DNA from: Candidatus Tokpelaia sp. JSC189
GTDB lineage: Bacteria; Pseudomonadota; Alphaproteobacteria; Rhizobiales; Rhizobiaceae
Direction of reading: 5' to 3'
DNA length: 64,000 nucleotides
NCBI GenBank assembly: GCA_003331045.1
Contig: QENA01000034.1
Coordinates: 62,001 to 126,000, forward strand
The notes beneath the pieces were generated by a model. The model worked only from the letters and a program-made list of their open reading frames with translations, was not told the origin of the DNA and ran no database searches. Below, one piece after another: positions 24,083 to 34,833 of the stretch. The position numbers were made by a program, and so were the translations under genes. The first letter of the stretch is position 1. Each line of letters begins with the position of its first letter.

Positions 24083-24677
24083 AAGACAAAATAATATATT
24101 AATGTAAAATTCACGCCTGCTCCTGTTACTTTGCTTGCAGCGAAGCCAGTTGGCACCGGTCTTTCTGAGAAGACTCTAATCACAACTGAGGAAGTAAAAC
24201 CTGTTCTGCTCTAGCGCTATCAGAGAAATTCAAGAAAATATACATATAAAAATCGTCACCAAGCGCATAATGACGGGAAAGTGCTTTAATAAAATAAAAG
24301 AGTGAAGCTATACGCGCAAGCAATACGATGCAGATAGACAGAAAAACTACCCCAAAAACAGTAAACACAGCCGCTCCGGAAAAAACTGACCCGAATTCTC
24401 CTTTTAGAAAGCCGGCTGTATTACTAAATCAGATGAAAAATAAAGCATAGCACGGCATATGAGCCGTGCTAGCTACCAGAAACCTTTATGTGACGTCCAT
24501 TTATGTTTGTCTTGCAAGCCATGCTGCTGCTCAAGGAATTTCTCTTGTAATTTTATTGTAGACTTGCAAGCTTTTATCAAAAACGATAACTCACACGTAT
24601 ATTATTATTCCGCTCATAAAAGGGTGAGAGACTTTGATCGGAAGGTGTTCTGTGTCTACAGTTAAGGAGATCACAAC
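24083..24677. other. spacer before fdxA; expected S4-domain gene not found
   Basis: Related genomes often carry a small S4 RNA-binding gene between the helicase and fdxA. No S4-like fragment could be read here in any frame. A 62-residue minus-strand open frame with a hydrophobic start (24180-24368) has no ribosome binding site and is not supported. The last bases (TAAGGAGA before 24678) are the fdxA ribosome binding site. Confidence 0.4.
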
Positions 24678-25016
24678 ATGACTTATGTCGTGACTGATAA
24701 TTGTATCTGCTGCAAATATACCGATTGTGTCGAAGTCTGTCCTGTCGATTGTTTTTATGAAGGCGAGAACATGCTTGTCATCCATCCCGATGAATGCATC
24801 GATTGTGGTGTCTGTGAACCAGAGTGCCCCGCCGAAGCGATAAAGTCTGATACCGAGCCAGGGCTTGATAAATGGCTTGCGCTCAATGCTGATTATGCCA
24901 GTAAGTGGCCTAATATTACGATCAAAAAAGAAGCGTTTCCGGAAGCAATGAAAATGGATGGCGTAGGAAACAAACTGGAAAAGTATTTTTCTAGAAAATC
25001 AGGTGCAGGCGACTGA
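24678..25016 (+). CDS. fdxA: 7Fe ferredoxin ([3Fe-4S][4Fe-4S])
   Basis: Small electron carrier of the FdxA type. The 112-residue product has cysteines at 9, 11, 12, 17, 21, 25, 40, 43, 46 and 50. The segments [18 protein letters not shown] and [16 protein letters not shown] match the family, with the C-terminal tail typical of proteobacterial FdxA. The usual CIKC is CICC here, so Cys11 is an additional cysteine beside the first cluster. TAAGGAG lies 8 bases before the ATG. Its physiological partner is unknown. Confidence 0.96.
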   Translation: MTYVVTDNCICCKYTDCVEVCPVDCFYEGENMLVIHPDECIDCGVCEPECPAEAIKSDTEPGLDKWLALNADYASKWPNITIKKEAFPEAMKMDGVGNKLEKYFSRKSGAGD

Positions 25017-25049
25017 TAAAATTTTTTAGGATAATTTCTACTCCTAAGA

Positions 25050-25445
25050 CAATATTAATCCATACGGATTAACTTTCTCACGCTGATATAGGTCGACCAT
25101 GATACGTTCCGCCCGACGTGCCACCGTTCGGGCAAGATGCAGACATGTAGCAACTGATGTTCCTCCCGGCAGTACAAAGGATTTCAACGGCTCAATATGT
25201 GCATTCATATCATCAATCTCATTACTCCAGACGTTTTACCTGCGTGCATGTCACACGCAGGGTAGCTTTTCTCTTATCACCATCTTCCAATGTTGCAATA
25301 TCTGCCCCCAAATCAAAGAGATCATTCTGAATCCGTATCAGCATAAAATCAAGTGTGCCAGCACCTGCAGTATAAACACGTGCCATGCCAATCGTTGATT
25401 GGTCTCATCCACAGTTCCATACGCATCCACACGCAAATCACCCTT
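25050..25445 (-). pseudogene. decayed PduO-type cob(I)alamin adenosyltransferase
   Basis: Minus-strand fragments assemble into an ATP:cob(I)alamin adenosyltransferase of the PduO/MMAB type. Near 25440 is GDLRVDAYGTVDETNQ, the family signature. Around 25210-25090 is EIDDMNAHIEPLKSFVLPGGTS followed by LHLARTVARRAERIMVDL, both family hallmarks, then VNPYGL. Stops and frameshifts separate the pieces, and the C-terminal RYLNRLSDLLF motif is missing. The enzyme makes adenosylcobalamin, so its loss implies reduced cobalamin use. Only remnants remain in the 620-base gap between fdxA and tlpA. Confidence 0.8.
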
Positions 25446-25638
25446 TAAGCAGCGTGAGTGGAATCAGCAATATACTTATTTGTCCAGCGGAGCGATCTGC
25501 TTACATTTAATGGCTGGCAGCCGGTAAAAGTAAGGTATTGCAACGACAATTATTATCTAAGTTTGTAGGTTCCATGCTTTACTTTCCAACTATATTTCAA
25601 CCTATATTGGGCCTTGACTCTACCACGACGACAATCAT

Positions 25639-26316
25639 CTATCTGCCAATATTTATGGCCGCCTCAATAAAGGCAACAGCAGTCTGGTCTTCCCATGGTG
25701 CAGAGCCATTAAAGGCTGCGATCACACAGCCCTGCCGATCAACAACCATTGTTACAGGCAAACCAAACCCCAACTTTTCACGCTTGAGTGCCTGGAAGAT
25801 TTTCATACTTTTATCTCGATAAACAGCTAGATCCGCGGCATCTACCTCTTTAAGAAAGTTTTTAATCTGCTTATCCGGACTGCGATCGACATTAATTGCA
25901 ATTACATCAAAGCCGCTTGCCTTCCACTTCCTTTTCAAGCCGGCAAGAGCAGACATTTCATCTTGGCAAGGGATGCACCAGATAGCCCACAAGTTTACTA
26001 GCAAAGTTTTTCCTTTGAAATCAGTAAGTTTTACATCTCTTCCTTCTGAATCATGAAAAATAAGATCGCCTGCATAATAGGATTTATCCACAATCCGCAG
26101 TGCCGTAAAAAACCCTTTTGCAGCCCTATGCAAAGTTTCACGTTGGACTGGCCCAATATTGCACTGAGCAATGCCTTGTTCTTTAGCCGTTGAGATTGTG
26201 TCTATTATCGCGTATACTGCAAAAAGGGTTATCATAAGAAGGATTAGCCTTATCCGCAGATCAAGCTGCCGATGGGAAAATTGATTGCCACCTGCAGCAA
26301 AAATTCTGGTCAGCAT
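25639..26316 (-). CDS. tlpA: thiol:disulfide interchange protein, TlpA family
   Basis: Membrane-anchored thioredoxin-like protein facing the periplasm, implicated in maturation of cytochrome oxidase copper sites. The 225-residue product has one transmembrane span at about residues 22-38 and a thioredoxin fold with [14 protein letters not shown], active-site Cys114 and Cys117. The conserved cis-Pro region is [13 protein letters not shown]. The usual WATWCVPC reads [14 protein letters not shown] lies 8 bases before the ATG. It is divergent from argH with 34 bases between starts, as in other Rhizobiales. Confidence 0.93.
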   Translation of the reverse strand: MLTRIFAAGGNQFSHRQLDLRIRLILLMITLFAVYAIIDTISTAKEQGIAQCNIGPVQRETLHRAAKGFFTALRIVDKSYYAGDLIFHDSEGRDVKLTDFKGKTLLVNLWAIWCIPCQDEMSALAGLKRKWKASGFDVIAINVDRSPDKQIKNFLKEVDAADLAVYRDKSMKIFQALKREKLGFGLPVTMVVDRQGCVIAAFNGSAPWEDQTAVAFIEAAINIGR

Positions 26317-26350
26317 TTTTCTTTCTCCTTTTCATTCGGGATCAGCATAT

Positions 26351-27751
26351 ATGAATCAGAAGAATCAAAGCAACCAGATGTGGGGCGGGCGTTTTTCCTC
26401 AGGCCCTGACACGATCATGGAAGACATCAACGCTTCCATTCATTTTGACTGCAAGCTCTATGCACAGGATATTCAAGGCTCACTTGTTCATGCTGCCATG
26501 CTTGCACAACAGGGCATCATTTCCAAAATCGACCATCAAGCGATCGAAAAAGGGCTTAAGATTGTCTTGCAGGAAATTGAGGAAGGCAGCTTCACCTTTT
26601 CTCGCAAACTTGAAGACATCCATATGAATATTGAAGCAAGGTTAGCGGAACTGATTGGCCCTGTGGCAGGCAGACTGCATACGGCACGCTCTCGCAATGA
26701 TCAAGTAGCCCTTGATTTTCGCCTCTGGGTCAAGGAACAGGCAAAAAAAACGGCAGAAAACCTGAAGACTCTAATTTCCAAACTGCTGATACAGGCAGAA
26801 GAACACGCGGCAACACTGATGCCGGGTTTCACTCATTTGCAAACAGCACAGCCTGTTACATTCGGGCATCATCTGATGGCTTATGTGGAAATGTTCGGGC
26901 GTGATTTATCCCGCATGCGTGATGTCATTCACCGCATGGATGAAATGCCTCTGGGTGCAGCTGCACTTGCTGGAACAAGTTTTCCTATAGATAGGTTTAT
27001 GACAGCCAAAGCACTTGGTTTCCGTGAACCGACCCGAAATTCGATTGACAGTGTATCTGACCGTGATTTTGCCTTGGAATTTCTTGCAGACGCAGCCATT
27101 GCTGCTACCCACCTGTCACGCCTGTCAGAAGAAATAATTATTTGGTCCACGCCGCAATTCAATTTCATCTGCCTATCAGATGCTTTTTCTACAGGATCAT
27201 CCATCATGCCGCAGAAAAAAAATCCCGATGCAGCAGAACTGGTACGCGCCAAGACAGGCCGCATCAACGGTGCTCTTGTGACACTACTGACTGTCATGAA
27301 AGGGCTACCGCTAGCTTATTCAAAAGATATGCAAGAAGACAAGGAAGCCACTTTTGATGCTGCAGCAACACTTGAGCTTTCACTTATCGCCATGACGGGA
27401 ATGATCAGCGATTTGATAGTTCAAGCTGCAACTATGGAAAAAGCGGCTGGTTCAGGTTATGCAACTGCAACAGACTTTGCTGACTGGTTGGTCAGGGTCG
27501 CCGGGCTACCATTTCGCGAGGCGCATCATATTACGGGACAGGTTGTCATCGCTGCCGAATATAGGCAATGTGACCTTGCACAAATACCTCTTCCCGAACT
27601 TCAGGCAATACATCCGGCGATTACAGAGGATGTGTTCAAATTTCTCTCTCCTAACGAATCGGTTAAAAACCGAAAATCCTATGGTGGGACTGCCCCAGAG
27701 GAAGTTCGCCGCCAGATCTGTTACTGGAAAAAACGGCTTGTCAAAGCATGA
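26351..27751 (+). CDS. argH: argininosuccinate lyase
   Basis: Last enzyme of arginine synthesis; it splits argininosuccinate into arginine and fumarate. ATG 26351 gives 466 residues ([20 protein letters not shown]...), the usual length. An in-frame start at 26285 overlaps tlpA and adds atypical residues. Family landmarks are [28 protein letters not shown], the [11 protein letters not shown] segment and the superfamily signature [12 protein letters not shown] near residue 282. It heads the argH-lptM-lysA cluster conserved in Rhizobiales. Confidence 0.97.
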   Translation: MNQKNQSNQMWGGRFSSGPDTIMEDINASIHFDCKLYAQDIQGSLVHAAMLAQQGIISKIDHQAIEKGLKIVLQEIEEGSFTFSRKLEDIHMNIEARLAELIGPVAGRLHTARSRNDQVALDFRLWVKEQAKKTAENLKTLISKLLIQAEEHAATLMPGFTHLQTAQPVTFGHHLMAYVEMFGRDLSRMRDVIHRMDEMPLGAAALAGTSFPIDRFMTAKALGFREPTRNSIDSVSDRDFALEFLADAAIAATHLSRLSEEIIIWSTPQFNFICLSDAFSTGSSIMPQKKNPDAAELVRAKTGRINGALVTLLTVMKGLPLAYSKDMQEDKEATFDAAATLELSLIAMTGMISDLIVQAATMEKAAGSGYATATDFADWLVRVAGLPFREAHHITGQVVIAAEYRQCDLAQIPLPELQAIHPAITEDVFKFLSPNESVKNRKSYGGTAPEEVRRQICYWKKRLVKA

Positions 27752-27841
27752 GAGTCAAGGCATGCTCGATTATAGGAGATAGGGGGGTGTTATTTTTTTC
27801 TATTTTGTATACGGCAAAAGAAGTGGAGTGAGGTGTTATTT

Positions 27842-28039
27842 ATGACAAGATGTTTTCTTGTGGGCTTAGTTGTTGCCGGCATTTCTGGCATGATGCTAAT
27901 AGGCTGCGGTCGGAAGGGTCGCCTTGAGCCGTCGTCAACCTTACTGATCAAGGACAAAAAAGGCGAGATGGTGAAAAAGCCAAGACCCGATCGGCTTTTC
28001 ATCCTTGATCCTCTTATTGCACATTCAAAACTAGGCTAG
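27842..28039 (+). CDS. lptM: LptM-like small lipoprotein
   Basis: Short lipoprotein of the type that helps mature the LptD/E lipopolysaccharide translocon. The 65-residue product has a hydrophobic signal peptide and a lipobox ending in Cys (MMLIGCG), followed by RKGRLEPSS, close to the CGxKGPLxxP pattern of LptM. The ATG at 27842 is chosen because GAGGTG lies 6 bases upstream; a GTG at 27833 is in frame. Its position between argH and lysA, 5 bases before lysA, is the conserved rhizobial arrangement. Confidence 0.88.
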   Translation: MTRCFLVGLVVAGISGMMLIGCGRKGRLEPSSTLLIKDKKGEMVKKPRPDRLFILDPLIAHSKLG

Positions 28040-28044
28040 CTATT

Positions 28045-29310
28045 GTGGACTGTTTTCAATACCATGACGGAGTTTTACATGTTGAAGAAATCGCTCTGAC
28101 GACGATTGCTCGTGCGGAGGGTACGCCTTTCTATGTTTATTCCGCGACAGCCTTGCGCCATAATTTCTGTGTGTTCCGGGATGCTTTCAAGGACATGGAT
28201 ATGTTTGCGGCCTATGCGCTGAAGGCAAATTCCAACCAAGCTGTATTGACTCTTCTGGGCAGAGAGGGTGCAGGTGCCGATGTGGTATCTGAAGGTGATA
28301 TACGGCGGGCACTTGCAGCCGGGATTCCTGCAAAAAAAATTGTCTATTCCGGTGTTGGTAAAACAGTTAGTGAAATGGATTTTGCACTGGCGCAGAATAT
28401 CCATTGCTTTAATATCGAGTCGGAGCCGGAGCTGATTCAGCTTTCAGAACAGGCTGTCGCGGCTGGAAAAAAAGCGCCTGCATCACTTCGGATTAATCCA
28501 GATGTTGATGCTAAAACCCATAAAAAAATTTCAACCGGCAAATCGAAAAACAAGTTCGGTATACCTCTTTCCAGAGCGCATGAAGTCTATCGTCTTGCAG
28601 CTTCATTACCGGGTATCCGTATATGTGGTGTTGATGTGCATATTGGCAGCCAGATCTGTGAGCTATCGCCGTTTGAAAATGCTTTCGCCATTACGGCACA
28701 GCTTGTCAGGGAGCTGAGACAAGCAGGCCATACAATCAACCATGTGGATATTGGTGGTGGCCTCGGCATTCCTTACTATTTCGATAATGCCCCATTACCA
28801 TCATTAGCTGATTATGCCGATGTGGCACAAAAACACATGGGATCGCTCAATGTTGATCTGATAGCAGAGCCAGGCCGCTTGGTTGTTGGCAATGCCGGCA
28901 TGCTTGTAACATCTGTTATTCATGTGAAAAGAGGAGCCGATAAAAATTTTATTATTGTTGATGCAGCTATGAATGATCTTATCCGCCCAACGCTCTATGA
29001 TGCATGGCATAAAATTATGTCCGTTGACAAGATAAAGGAAAATCAGGAGCTGATTCTTGCCGACATTGTTGGACCCGTCTGTGAAACCGGGGATTATCTC
29101 GGACTTGGGCGGCAACTACCTCATCCTGCTGCTGGGGAGCTTCTAGCAATTGCAAGTGCAGGCGCTTACGGGGCTGTCATGTCAAATACCTATAATACAA
29201 GGCTTCTGGTACCGGAAATTCTGGTTGAAGGTAGACGTTATGATGTTATTCGCCCTCGTCCTTCTTATGAAGACCTTATCGGACTAGATAAGGTACCGGA
29301 CTGGCTTTAA
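28045..29310 (+). CDS. lysA: diaminopimelate decarboxylase
   Basis: PLP enzyme that decarboxylates meso-diaminopimelate to lysine. The 421-residue product starts at a GTG (28045), 5 bases after lptM. The PLP lysine is Lys60 in AAYALKANSN. HIGSQI and VDIGGGLGIPY bind the cofactor phosphate, EPGR follows, and the active-site Cys346 is in GPVCETGD. It ends with the conserved RPRPSYEDLIGLD. Downstream, where related genomes have a TIGR02302 gene, only a pseudogene remains. Confidence 0.96.
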   Translation: MDCFQYHDGVLHVEEIALTTIARAEGTPFYVYSATALRHNFCVFRDAFKDMDMFAAYALKANSNQAVLTLLGREGAGADVVSEGDIRRALAAGIPAKKIVYSGVGKTVSEMDFALAQNIHCFNIESEPELIQLSEQAVAAGKKAPASLRINPDVDAKTHKKISTGKSKNKFGIPLSRAHEVYRLAASLPGIRICGVDVHIGSQICELSPFENAFAITAQLVRELRQAGHTINHVDIGGGLGIPYYFDNAPLPSLADYADVAQKHMGSLNVDLIAEPGRLVVGNAGMLVTSVIHVKRGADKNFIIVDAAMNDLIRPTLYDAWHKIMSVDKIKENQELILADIVGPVCETGDYLGLGRQLPHPAAGELLAIASAGAYGAVMSNTYNTRLLVPEILVEGRRYDVIRPRPSYEDLIGLDKVPDWL

Positions 29311-29427
29311 AACAAGTGCAGTCCTGTAGCTGCCTTTTCATAAAAAAGAAAAACTTCTCTTTTAATGCAATTTTGTTATGAAATTGCTTCCTATTTTTCT
29401 AAAAGTTTTCTATTATAGGAGTTATTT

Positions 29428-29935
29428 ATGAAGTCTCCTGCAAAGAAGACAGCATTTTATCTTAAGTGCATATGTGTTGTGGTGTATTTTTGTTATCGAG
29501 CGCCTCTGGCTAATGTACTTGCCGCTAGTTTTTCTCCGTTTGCGTTTGCCTACGCGCCAAGAAATTGATCAGCGCATTGAAACAGAGTGCGAGCTAAATT
29601 ATCAATGTTTTTCCACTCAGCAGGATCAATCCGCCGATAATAACTTCCAGGACTGGGGCAAAATGCTATAGCATAAATAGCAGCGCCCCATAGAATAGAT
29701 AGGCTTGGACTCTCATAATATTCCAAACCATGACGAGCATGCGCTGTACAGCATGATTTTTCTTCTCTTCATCATTGGTTTTGCAGTCAGTTTTAGGCGG
29801 GATGTAGACCACTTTTCTGATGCTTTTCGTTTTAGATTGTCCGTCTGATACAGATTAATGCTTGGGTGACACCACTACCGCATTATACCAGTAAGCTTCC
29901 TATTTATCTTTCAAACAGTTAGGTAAAACGGATAT
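29428..29935 (+). pseudogene. decayed TIGR02302/DUF4175 membrane protein (N-terminal part)
   Basis: Rhizobiales usually have a large TIGR02302 protein gene downstream of lysA. Here an ATG at 29428 with a good AGGAG 7 bases upstream opens a frame (MKSPAKKTAFYLK) that soon shifts. The continuation is readable in other frames: VIERLWLMYLPLVFL, LPTRQEIDQRIETECELN, DWGKMLWH, HALYSMIFLLFIIGFAVSF with DAFRF, and finally QINAWVTPLPHYTSKLP, which matches the family segment RIDAWVTPPxYTxxPP. Frameshifts and stops break it, and the rest of the gene is not recognisable. Confidence 0.75.
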
Positions 29936-30676
29936 GGATATAGGTTAAAGTGCTGCAGAGAAGCAATGTTATAGTGCAGGTTATTTAATGTGCGACTCGC
30001 GAACCAAATTTGTCCTTTATGATAGGCAAAGAAAAACAGTATTATTATCCGCCCTAATATTCTAGTTTATAAAGTGAAGCTTACCAATTCTACAACACTT
30101 TCCCTTTCAATCCGGTTTGATAAACATAAGGACGTATTCGTTGAATGAATCAAAGCTCTACAATGCGCTACGAGCAGAGCATGCTGCGAAGCTTGATTAT
30201 AAAATTGATAAATGCATTTTGGCATGACAAAAGGTTGGATCGCAATAACGCCAACAAGCCAAAGCAATGCAAAAAACAGCAGATCCCGCGTTAATAAAGC
30301 ACTGGGGATATTGGACTTATTCTGCTCTGTAGCGGTAAGGCCACAACCAGATAATAAAAGCACCTCTGTCTCTCTCAATTTTGCCGCAGCGCCCGGCTTT
30401 GACAATCCGCTTGCAAGAACACTTATCAGCGCCGTCTTCTGGCACAGAATACATATCCCAGCAACTATATATCAGATACGTTTGCTCAACCCAGAGCCAA
30501 CGATAATGAAGGTATAAGATTGCTGGATGAGATAGAAGGCCAATGCGCACGCCGCATCTTGAGTGGAATCTGCAAGCGCCTTGATAACTTTATCCCTCAG
30601 ATCAAAAAAGATCACCTCAAACAGCTTTAGATATCATTTGCAAAGGCACAAATAAAAAACATTCAGTAAAATCACT
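29936..30676. other. spacer between the decayed gene and sdhB
   Basis: No intact gene. A minus-strand open frame at 30067-30405 has a hydrophobic stretch (DLLFFALLWLVGVIAI) but no ribosome binding site or family match. A plus-strand stretch around 30500-30610 reads NEGIRLLDEIEGQCARRI and is protein-like, possibly the end of another eroded gene that I cannot name. Confidence 0.35.
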
Positions 30677-31456
30677 TCACAGATGACGCTCAATCATCAG
30701 GTTTTTAATTTCGGCAATGGCCTTTGCCGGATTAAGCCCTTTCGGACACGTTTGCGCACAGTTCATGATTGTATGGCAGCGGTAGAGCCGGAAAGGATCT
30801 TCCAGATTATCAAGACGTTCGCCCCTAGCTTCATCGCGTGAATCGGCAATCCAGCGATAAGCTTGCAACAGAACAGCCGGACCAAGGTAGCGGTCGCCAT
30901 TCCACCAATAGCTTGGGCATGATGTCTGGCAGCAGGCACAGAGGATGCACTCATAAAGTTCGTTCAATTTCTGGTGATCTTCCCGGCTTTGCAGCCATTC
31001 CTTTTCCGGTGTCGGCGAAACGGTCTGAAGCCATGGCTCAATAATCCGATGTTGAGCATAGAAGTAGATTAGATCCGGCACAAGATCCTTCACCACCGGC
31101 ATAGATGGCAACGGGTATATTTTGATCGGATGTTTCACCTCGTCCATGCCTTTGGTACAGGCTAAGGTGTTTAGACCATCAATATTCATGGCGCAGGAAC
31201 CACAGACACCTTCACGACAGGAACGACGCAGTGTCAATGTAGGGTCAATATGATTTTTAATATAAAGTAGGCCGTCAAGCACCATTGGACCGCAGGCATC
31301 ACGATCAACAAAATAGGTATCAATCCGTGGATTCTCATCATCATCCGGCGACCAGCGGTAAATATGGAATTCTGTCAATCTGGCTATATTCTGCAGTCTA
31401 GGCCAAATTTTTCCCTGTCTAACCTGCAAATCCCTAAAAAGGATTCTCTGGGCCAT
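30677..31456 (-). CDS. sdhB: succinate dehydrogenase iron-sulfur subunit
   Basis: Iron-sulfur subunit of complex II, passing electrons from FAD to ubiquinone at the inner membrane. The 259-residue product shows all three cluster motifs: [16 protein letters not shown] for [2Fe-2S], [13 protein letters not shown] for [4Fe-4S], and [17 protein letters not shown] completing the [3Fe-4S] site. AAGGAAG lies 5 bases before the ATG. It is the last gene of sdhCDAB, 12 bases after sdhA. Confidence 0.97.
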   Translation of the reverse strand: MAQRILFRDLQVRQGKIWPRLQNIARLTEFHIYRWSPDDDENPRIDTYFVDRDACGPMVLDGLLYIKNHIDPTLTLRRSCREGVCGSCAMNIDGLNTLACTKGMDEVKHPIKIYPLPSMPVVKDLVPDLIYFYAQHRIIEPWLQTVSPTPEKEWLQSREDHQKLNELYECILCACCQTSCPSYWWNGDRYLGPAVLLQAYRWIADSRDEARGERLDNLEDPFRLYRCHTIMNCAQTCPKGLNPAKAIAEIKNLMIERHL

Positions 31457-31468
31457 TTTACTTCCTTT

Positions 31469-33313
31469 CTAGTAAATACGCTTCTTCGGCGCGATTTTTT
31501 TCGGGTTGATACCCCCATTTTCTGGTATTGTCAGGGGATCAAAGTGAACACTGCGATAAGACAGGGTGACTTTTCCCTCAGATGACAAATATCCCAGCGT
31601 ATGCTTACGCCAGTTCTTGTCATCGCGATCGGGATAATCCTCACGCGCATGAGCACCACGGCTTTCTTGGCGTGCTTCAGCAGAATAAATGGTAATGATT
31701 GCATTAGCCATCAGGTTTTCAAGCTCAAACGTTTCCATAAGATCAGAGTTCCAAATCAACGAATGGTCAAAAACCTTCAGATCAGACATCTCCTCCCATA
31801 ACGTGGATATGCGCCTGCACCCCTTTTGTAGCGATTCCTCCGTGCGAAAAACAGCTGCATCCTCCTGCATGGTTCGCTGCATTTTATCACGCAGTTCTGC
31901 CGTAGGCGTTGAGCCATTAGCAAAACGCATCTTATCAAAGCGCGCCATGATTCTATCACAGGCCTCAAGGTTAAGATCAGGAATTGGGCTTTCGCGGTCA
32001 ATCACTTTACCTGCACGGATAGCCGCTGCACGGCCAAAGACTACAAGATCGATTAGAGAATTTGACCCCAAACGATTGGCACCATGAACAGAAGCACAAC
32101 TGGCTTCTCCCACAGCCATTAGGCCTGGCTGGACACGATCAGAATCAAAAGCAGTTGGATTCAACACCTCTCCCCAGTAATTGGTAGGAACACCGCCCAT
32201 ATTATAGTGAGCGGTTGGAAGAACGGGAATTGGATCTTTTGTCAAATCCACACCAGAAAAAATACGGGCTGATTCAGAAATACCGGGAAGACGCTCATTC
32301 AGAATGGCAGGATCAATATGGCTCAGCACTAGATAGATGTGATCTTTTTTCGGTCCAACACCACGGCCTTCACGGATTTCAATCGTCATGCAGCGCGAAA
32401 CCACATCACGCGAGGCAAGATCCTTGAACGAAGGGGCATAACGCTCCATAAAGCGCTCCCCTTCTGCATTGATAAGATAGCCGCCTTCACCGCGTGCACC
32501 TTCAGTAATCAGACAGCCTGAACCGTAAATACCCGTCGGATGGAACTGGACAAATTCCATATCCTGTAGCGGCAACCCAGCACGGGCCACCATACCACCG
32601 CCATCCCCTGTACAGGTATGGGCAGAAGTGGCGGAGAAATAGGTGCGACCGTAGCCACCACTGGCTAATACAACCATCTTTGCCGAAAAACGGTGAATGG
32701 TACCATCATCAAGATTCCAAGCGACAACGCCTGTCACCACACCATTGGTCATTATTAAATCAAGCGCGAAATACTCAACAAAAAACTGGGCATTGTGTTT
32801 CAGACACTGGCCATAAAGCGTATGTAGAATGGCGTGACCTGTACGATCGGCAACAGCGCAGGTGCGCTGCACGGGCGGACCTTCACCAAACTCGGTGGTA
32901 TGCCCACCGAAAGGACGCTGATAAATCTTGCCTTCTTCAGTACGTGAAAATGGCACACCATAATGCTCAAGCTCATAAACAGCAGCCGGTGCTTCACGCA
33001 CCAAATATTCCATTGCATCCACATCTCCGAGCCAATCAGATCCCTTGACCGTATCATACATATGCCACTGCCAATTATCAGGCCCCATATTGGAAAGAGA
33101 TGCTGCAATGCCCCCCTGTGCGGCAACAGTATGGGAACGCGTCGGAAAAACCTTGGAAATACAGGCAGTCTTGAACCCCTGTTCCAGCATGCCAAGCGTT
33201 GCCCGCAGACCAGAGCCACCAGCACCGATAACAACAATATCAAATTTATGGTCGACAAAATAATAAAACTTATCGCCAGAAGCCGGCGCTGAAGCAGTCG
33301 TATTTATGGGCAT
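31469..33313 (-). CDS. sdhA: succinate dehydrogenase flavoprotein subunit
   Basis: Catalytic subunit that oxidises succinate to fumarate with covalently bound FAD. ATG 33313 gives 614 residues, the usual alphaproteobacterial length; GAGAGG lies about 7 bases upstream, inside the end of sdhD. The dinucleotide fold [13 protein letters not shown] is near the N-terminus. The FAD-linking histidine is in [36 protein letters not shown] and [15 protein letters not shown] are active-site and family motifs. A TTG at 33322 extends the frame but is less likely. Confidence 0.97.
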   Translation of the reverse strand: MPINTTASAPASGDKFYYFVDHKFDIVVIGAGGSGLRATLGMLEQGFKTACISKVFPTRSHTVAAQGGIAASLSNMGPDNWQWHMYDTVKGSDWLGDVDAMEYLVREAPAAVYELEHYGVPFSRTEEGKIYQRPFGGHTTEFGEGPPVQRTCAVADRTGHAILHTLYGQCLKHNAQFFVEYFALDLIMTNGVVTGVVAWNLDDGTIHRFSAKMVVLASGGYGRTYFSATSAHTCTGDGGGMVARAGLPLQDMEFVQFHPTGIYGSGCLITEGARGEGGYLINAEGERFMERYAPSFKDLASRDVVSRCMTIEIREGRGVGPKKDHIYLVLSHIDPAILNERLPGISESARIFSGVDLTKDPIPVLPTAHYNMGGVPTNYWGEVLNPTAFDSDRVQPGLMAVGEASCASVHGANRLGSNSLIDLVVFGRAAAIRAGKVIDRESPIPDLNLEACDRIMARFDKMRFANGSTPTAELRDKMQRTMQEDAAVFRTEESLQKGCRRISTLWEEMSDLKVFDHSLIWNSDLMETFELENLMANAIITIYSAEARQESRGAHAREDYPDRDDKNWRKHTLGYLSSEGKVTLSYRSVHFDPLTIPENGGINPKKIAPKKRIY

Positions 33314-33318
33314 GGAGA

Positions 33319-33705
33319 TCAACCTCTCAACGTGATCTTAAGAAGTGCTAGAATGCATGCGGCACCCATGGAAAAACAAAAGAAAATATTCAGCGCAAGG
33401 ATAAAAATGCGCCACCTTTCATTGTGAACATAATCTTCAATGATGACTTGCATGCCCAATTTCATGTGATAAACTGCTGAGAGGATCATTAATCCCATGA
33501 CAAGCGCGATAATTGGATTTGCCAGCATGTTATATACATGGTCATAATCTTGGCCGACAAGCGTTACGACAAGGACGATAAAAAAAATAAACAGCGGTAC
33601 ATTTGCCATTGCGGTAAAACGTTGTATGCAGAAATTTCGGGTCCCATTCTTGGTTGATCCAAGGCCACCCACCTTCCCAAGCGGCGTTCTGAAATCCTTC
33701 GCCAT
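33319..33705 (-). CDS. sdhD: succinate dehydrogenase membrane anchor subunit
   Basis: One of the two membrane anchors of complex II that bind heme b and ubiquinone. ATG 33705 gives 128 residues ([17 protein letters not shown]...), the family N-terminus, with GGAG 8 bases upstream; ATG 33708 is adjacent. Three hydrophobic segments are visible. [18 protein letters not shown] carries the probable heme-ligand histidine. It follows sdhC by 14 bases and precedes sdhA by 5. Confidence 0.94.
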   Translation of the reverse strand: MAKDFRTPLGKVGGLGSTKNGTRNFCIQRFTAMANVPLFIFFIVLVVTLVGQDYDHVYNMLANPIIALVMGLMILSAVYHMKLGMQVIIEDYVHNERWRIFILALNIFFCFSMGAACILALLKITLRG

Positions 33706-33719
33706 CATTCTATCTCCAA

Positions 33720-34121
33720 TCAAAACATAATATAAACACATCCCCAAATAAGGAATGTCAAAATAATTGAAATGAATATTGTTGCCTTTGTCATCGTGGT
33801 AGCACGATGCTTTTCAAGCAAAACCGGATTGATATCCCAGAACAGGTGCCGCATTCCACCGATAAGATGATGAACAAGAGCAAACGTATAAAGAAAGAGT
33901 ATCGCGCGCCCCGGAAAAGAATTGTAAACGGTATTGATCATCCCGAATATTTCCTTTCCATAGGCAATGCCTGTCAGCCATACTGCAAGAAAAATCGTGC
34001 CGATATAAAGCGCACCACCAGAAACACGATGAGCGATCGACATTGCCATGGTAACCGACCAACGATAAATACTGATACAAGGAGAAATAGGGCGTTCAGA
34101 AATTGTCTTCGAATTTTTCAT
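33720..34121 (-). CDS. sdhC: succinate dehydrogenase cytochrome b556 subunit
   Basis: Membrane anchor of complex II and first gene of the sdhCDAB operon. ATG 34121 gives 133 residues, with AGGA 8 bases upstream; the in-frame start at 34154 adds atypical residues. The SdhC signatures RPISPCISIYRWSVTMAMSI and AHRVSGGALY are at the N-terminus, and LVHHLIGGMRHLFWD contains the heme-ligand histidine. Three transmembrane spans are apparent. Confidence 0.95.
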   Translation of the reverse strand: MKNSKTISERPISPCISIYRWSVTMAMSIAHRVSGGALYIGTIFLAVWLTGIAYGKEIFGMINTVYNSFPGRAILFLYTFALVHHLIGGMRHLFWDINPVLLEKHRATTMTKATIFISIILTFLIWGCVYIMF

Positions 34122-34833
34122 AGATGTTCCTGACCTAATTTTTGACTCTAGCATGCTAATAATGACAAGTCAGAATCGAAAAAACTTATTCTGATCTGCT
34201 ACAGGAGTAACTAATCAGACAAACTCATACCTGTCACGCAGAGATTCACCAACAACAGCTCTTATCCTCCTGGTGCCTGTTATCAATTTGCCCAATAATA
34301 CAGGGCATCACCATATTCATGAACCGAACGATGCAACACAATCGCAGACAGCAAACGTTTAAACTTGGTTCTATGCGAATTTTATCAGCATCAAAACTGC
34401 AATCTATAATATTTTAATAAAACAACTGAGTTCAATCAACAAAGGGAAAAAATATCATTTAACTGACTAGAAATATGATAAAATGAAATGGGTTTAGAAT
34501 TCAATCATCAGAAGCTTGCATTTTATAAAAAACAAACACGTAATGCCCTTACTTCGGATTGAAATTAAGAATTTTTATAGCACACACAGCCTTCAGATAT
34601 GTTTTTTCATCTCTCAATAACATGGCCTGAAAAATAAAAACATCCCGGTAAGTTAGCGATCAAAGCGGAAATTAAAGTTGGCCAATGTTTATATTCCTCG
34701 GCTGCTATCTTCCTCTTATCACATCTAGCTTTCCCAATAAACCACTAATTCTGCAGGCTAAAGCAAAACAGGCAATATAAACATCCGCCCAACTATCTCA
34801 GCTTTTTCCCCTGAAATAAAGACAGCTAAATCA
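34122..34833. other. spacer upstream of sdhC, no gene recognised
   Basis: About 700 AT-rich bases separating leuC from sdhC, both on the minus strand. It must contain the sdh promoter, but no confident -35/-10 pair was found. No fragment of a known protein was read in any frame. Confidence 0.45.

Noticed and set aside
30067..30405. A 112-codon minus-strand frame with a hydrophobic segment
   Set aside because: No ribosome binding site, no family resemblance, and it sits in a region of decayed sequence; kept only as part of the spacer description.
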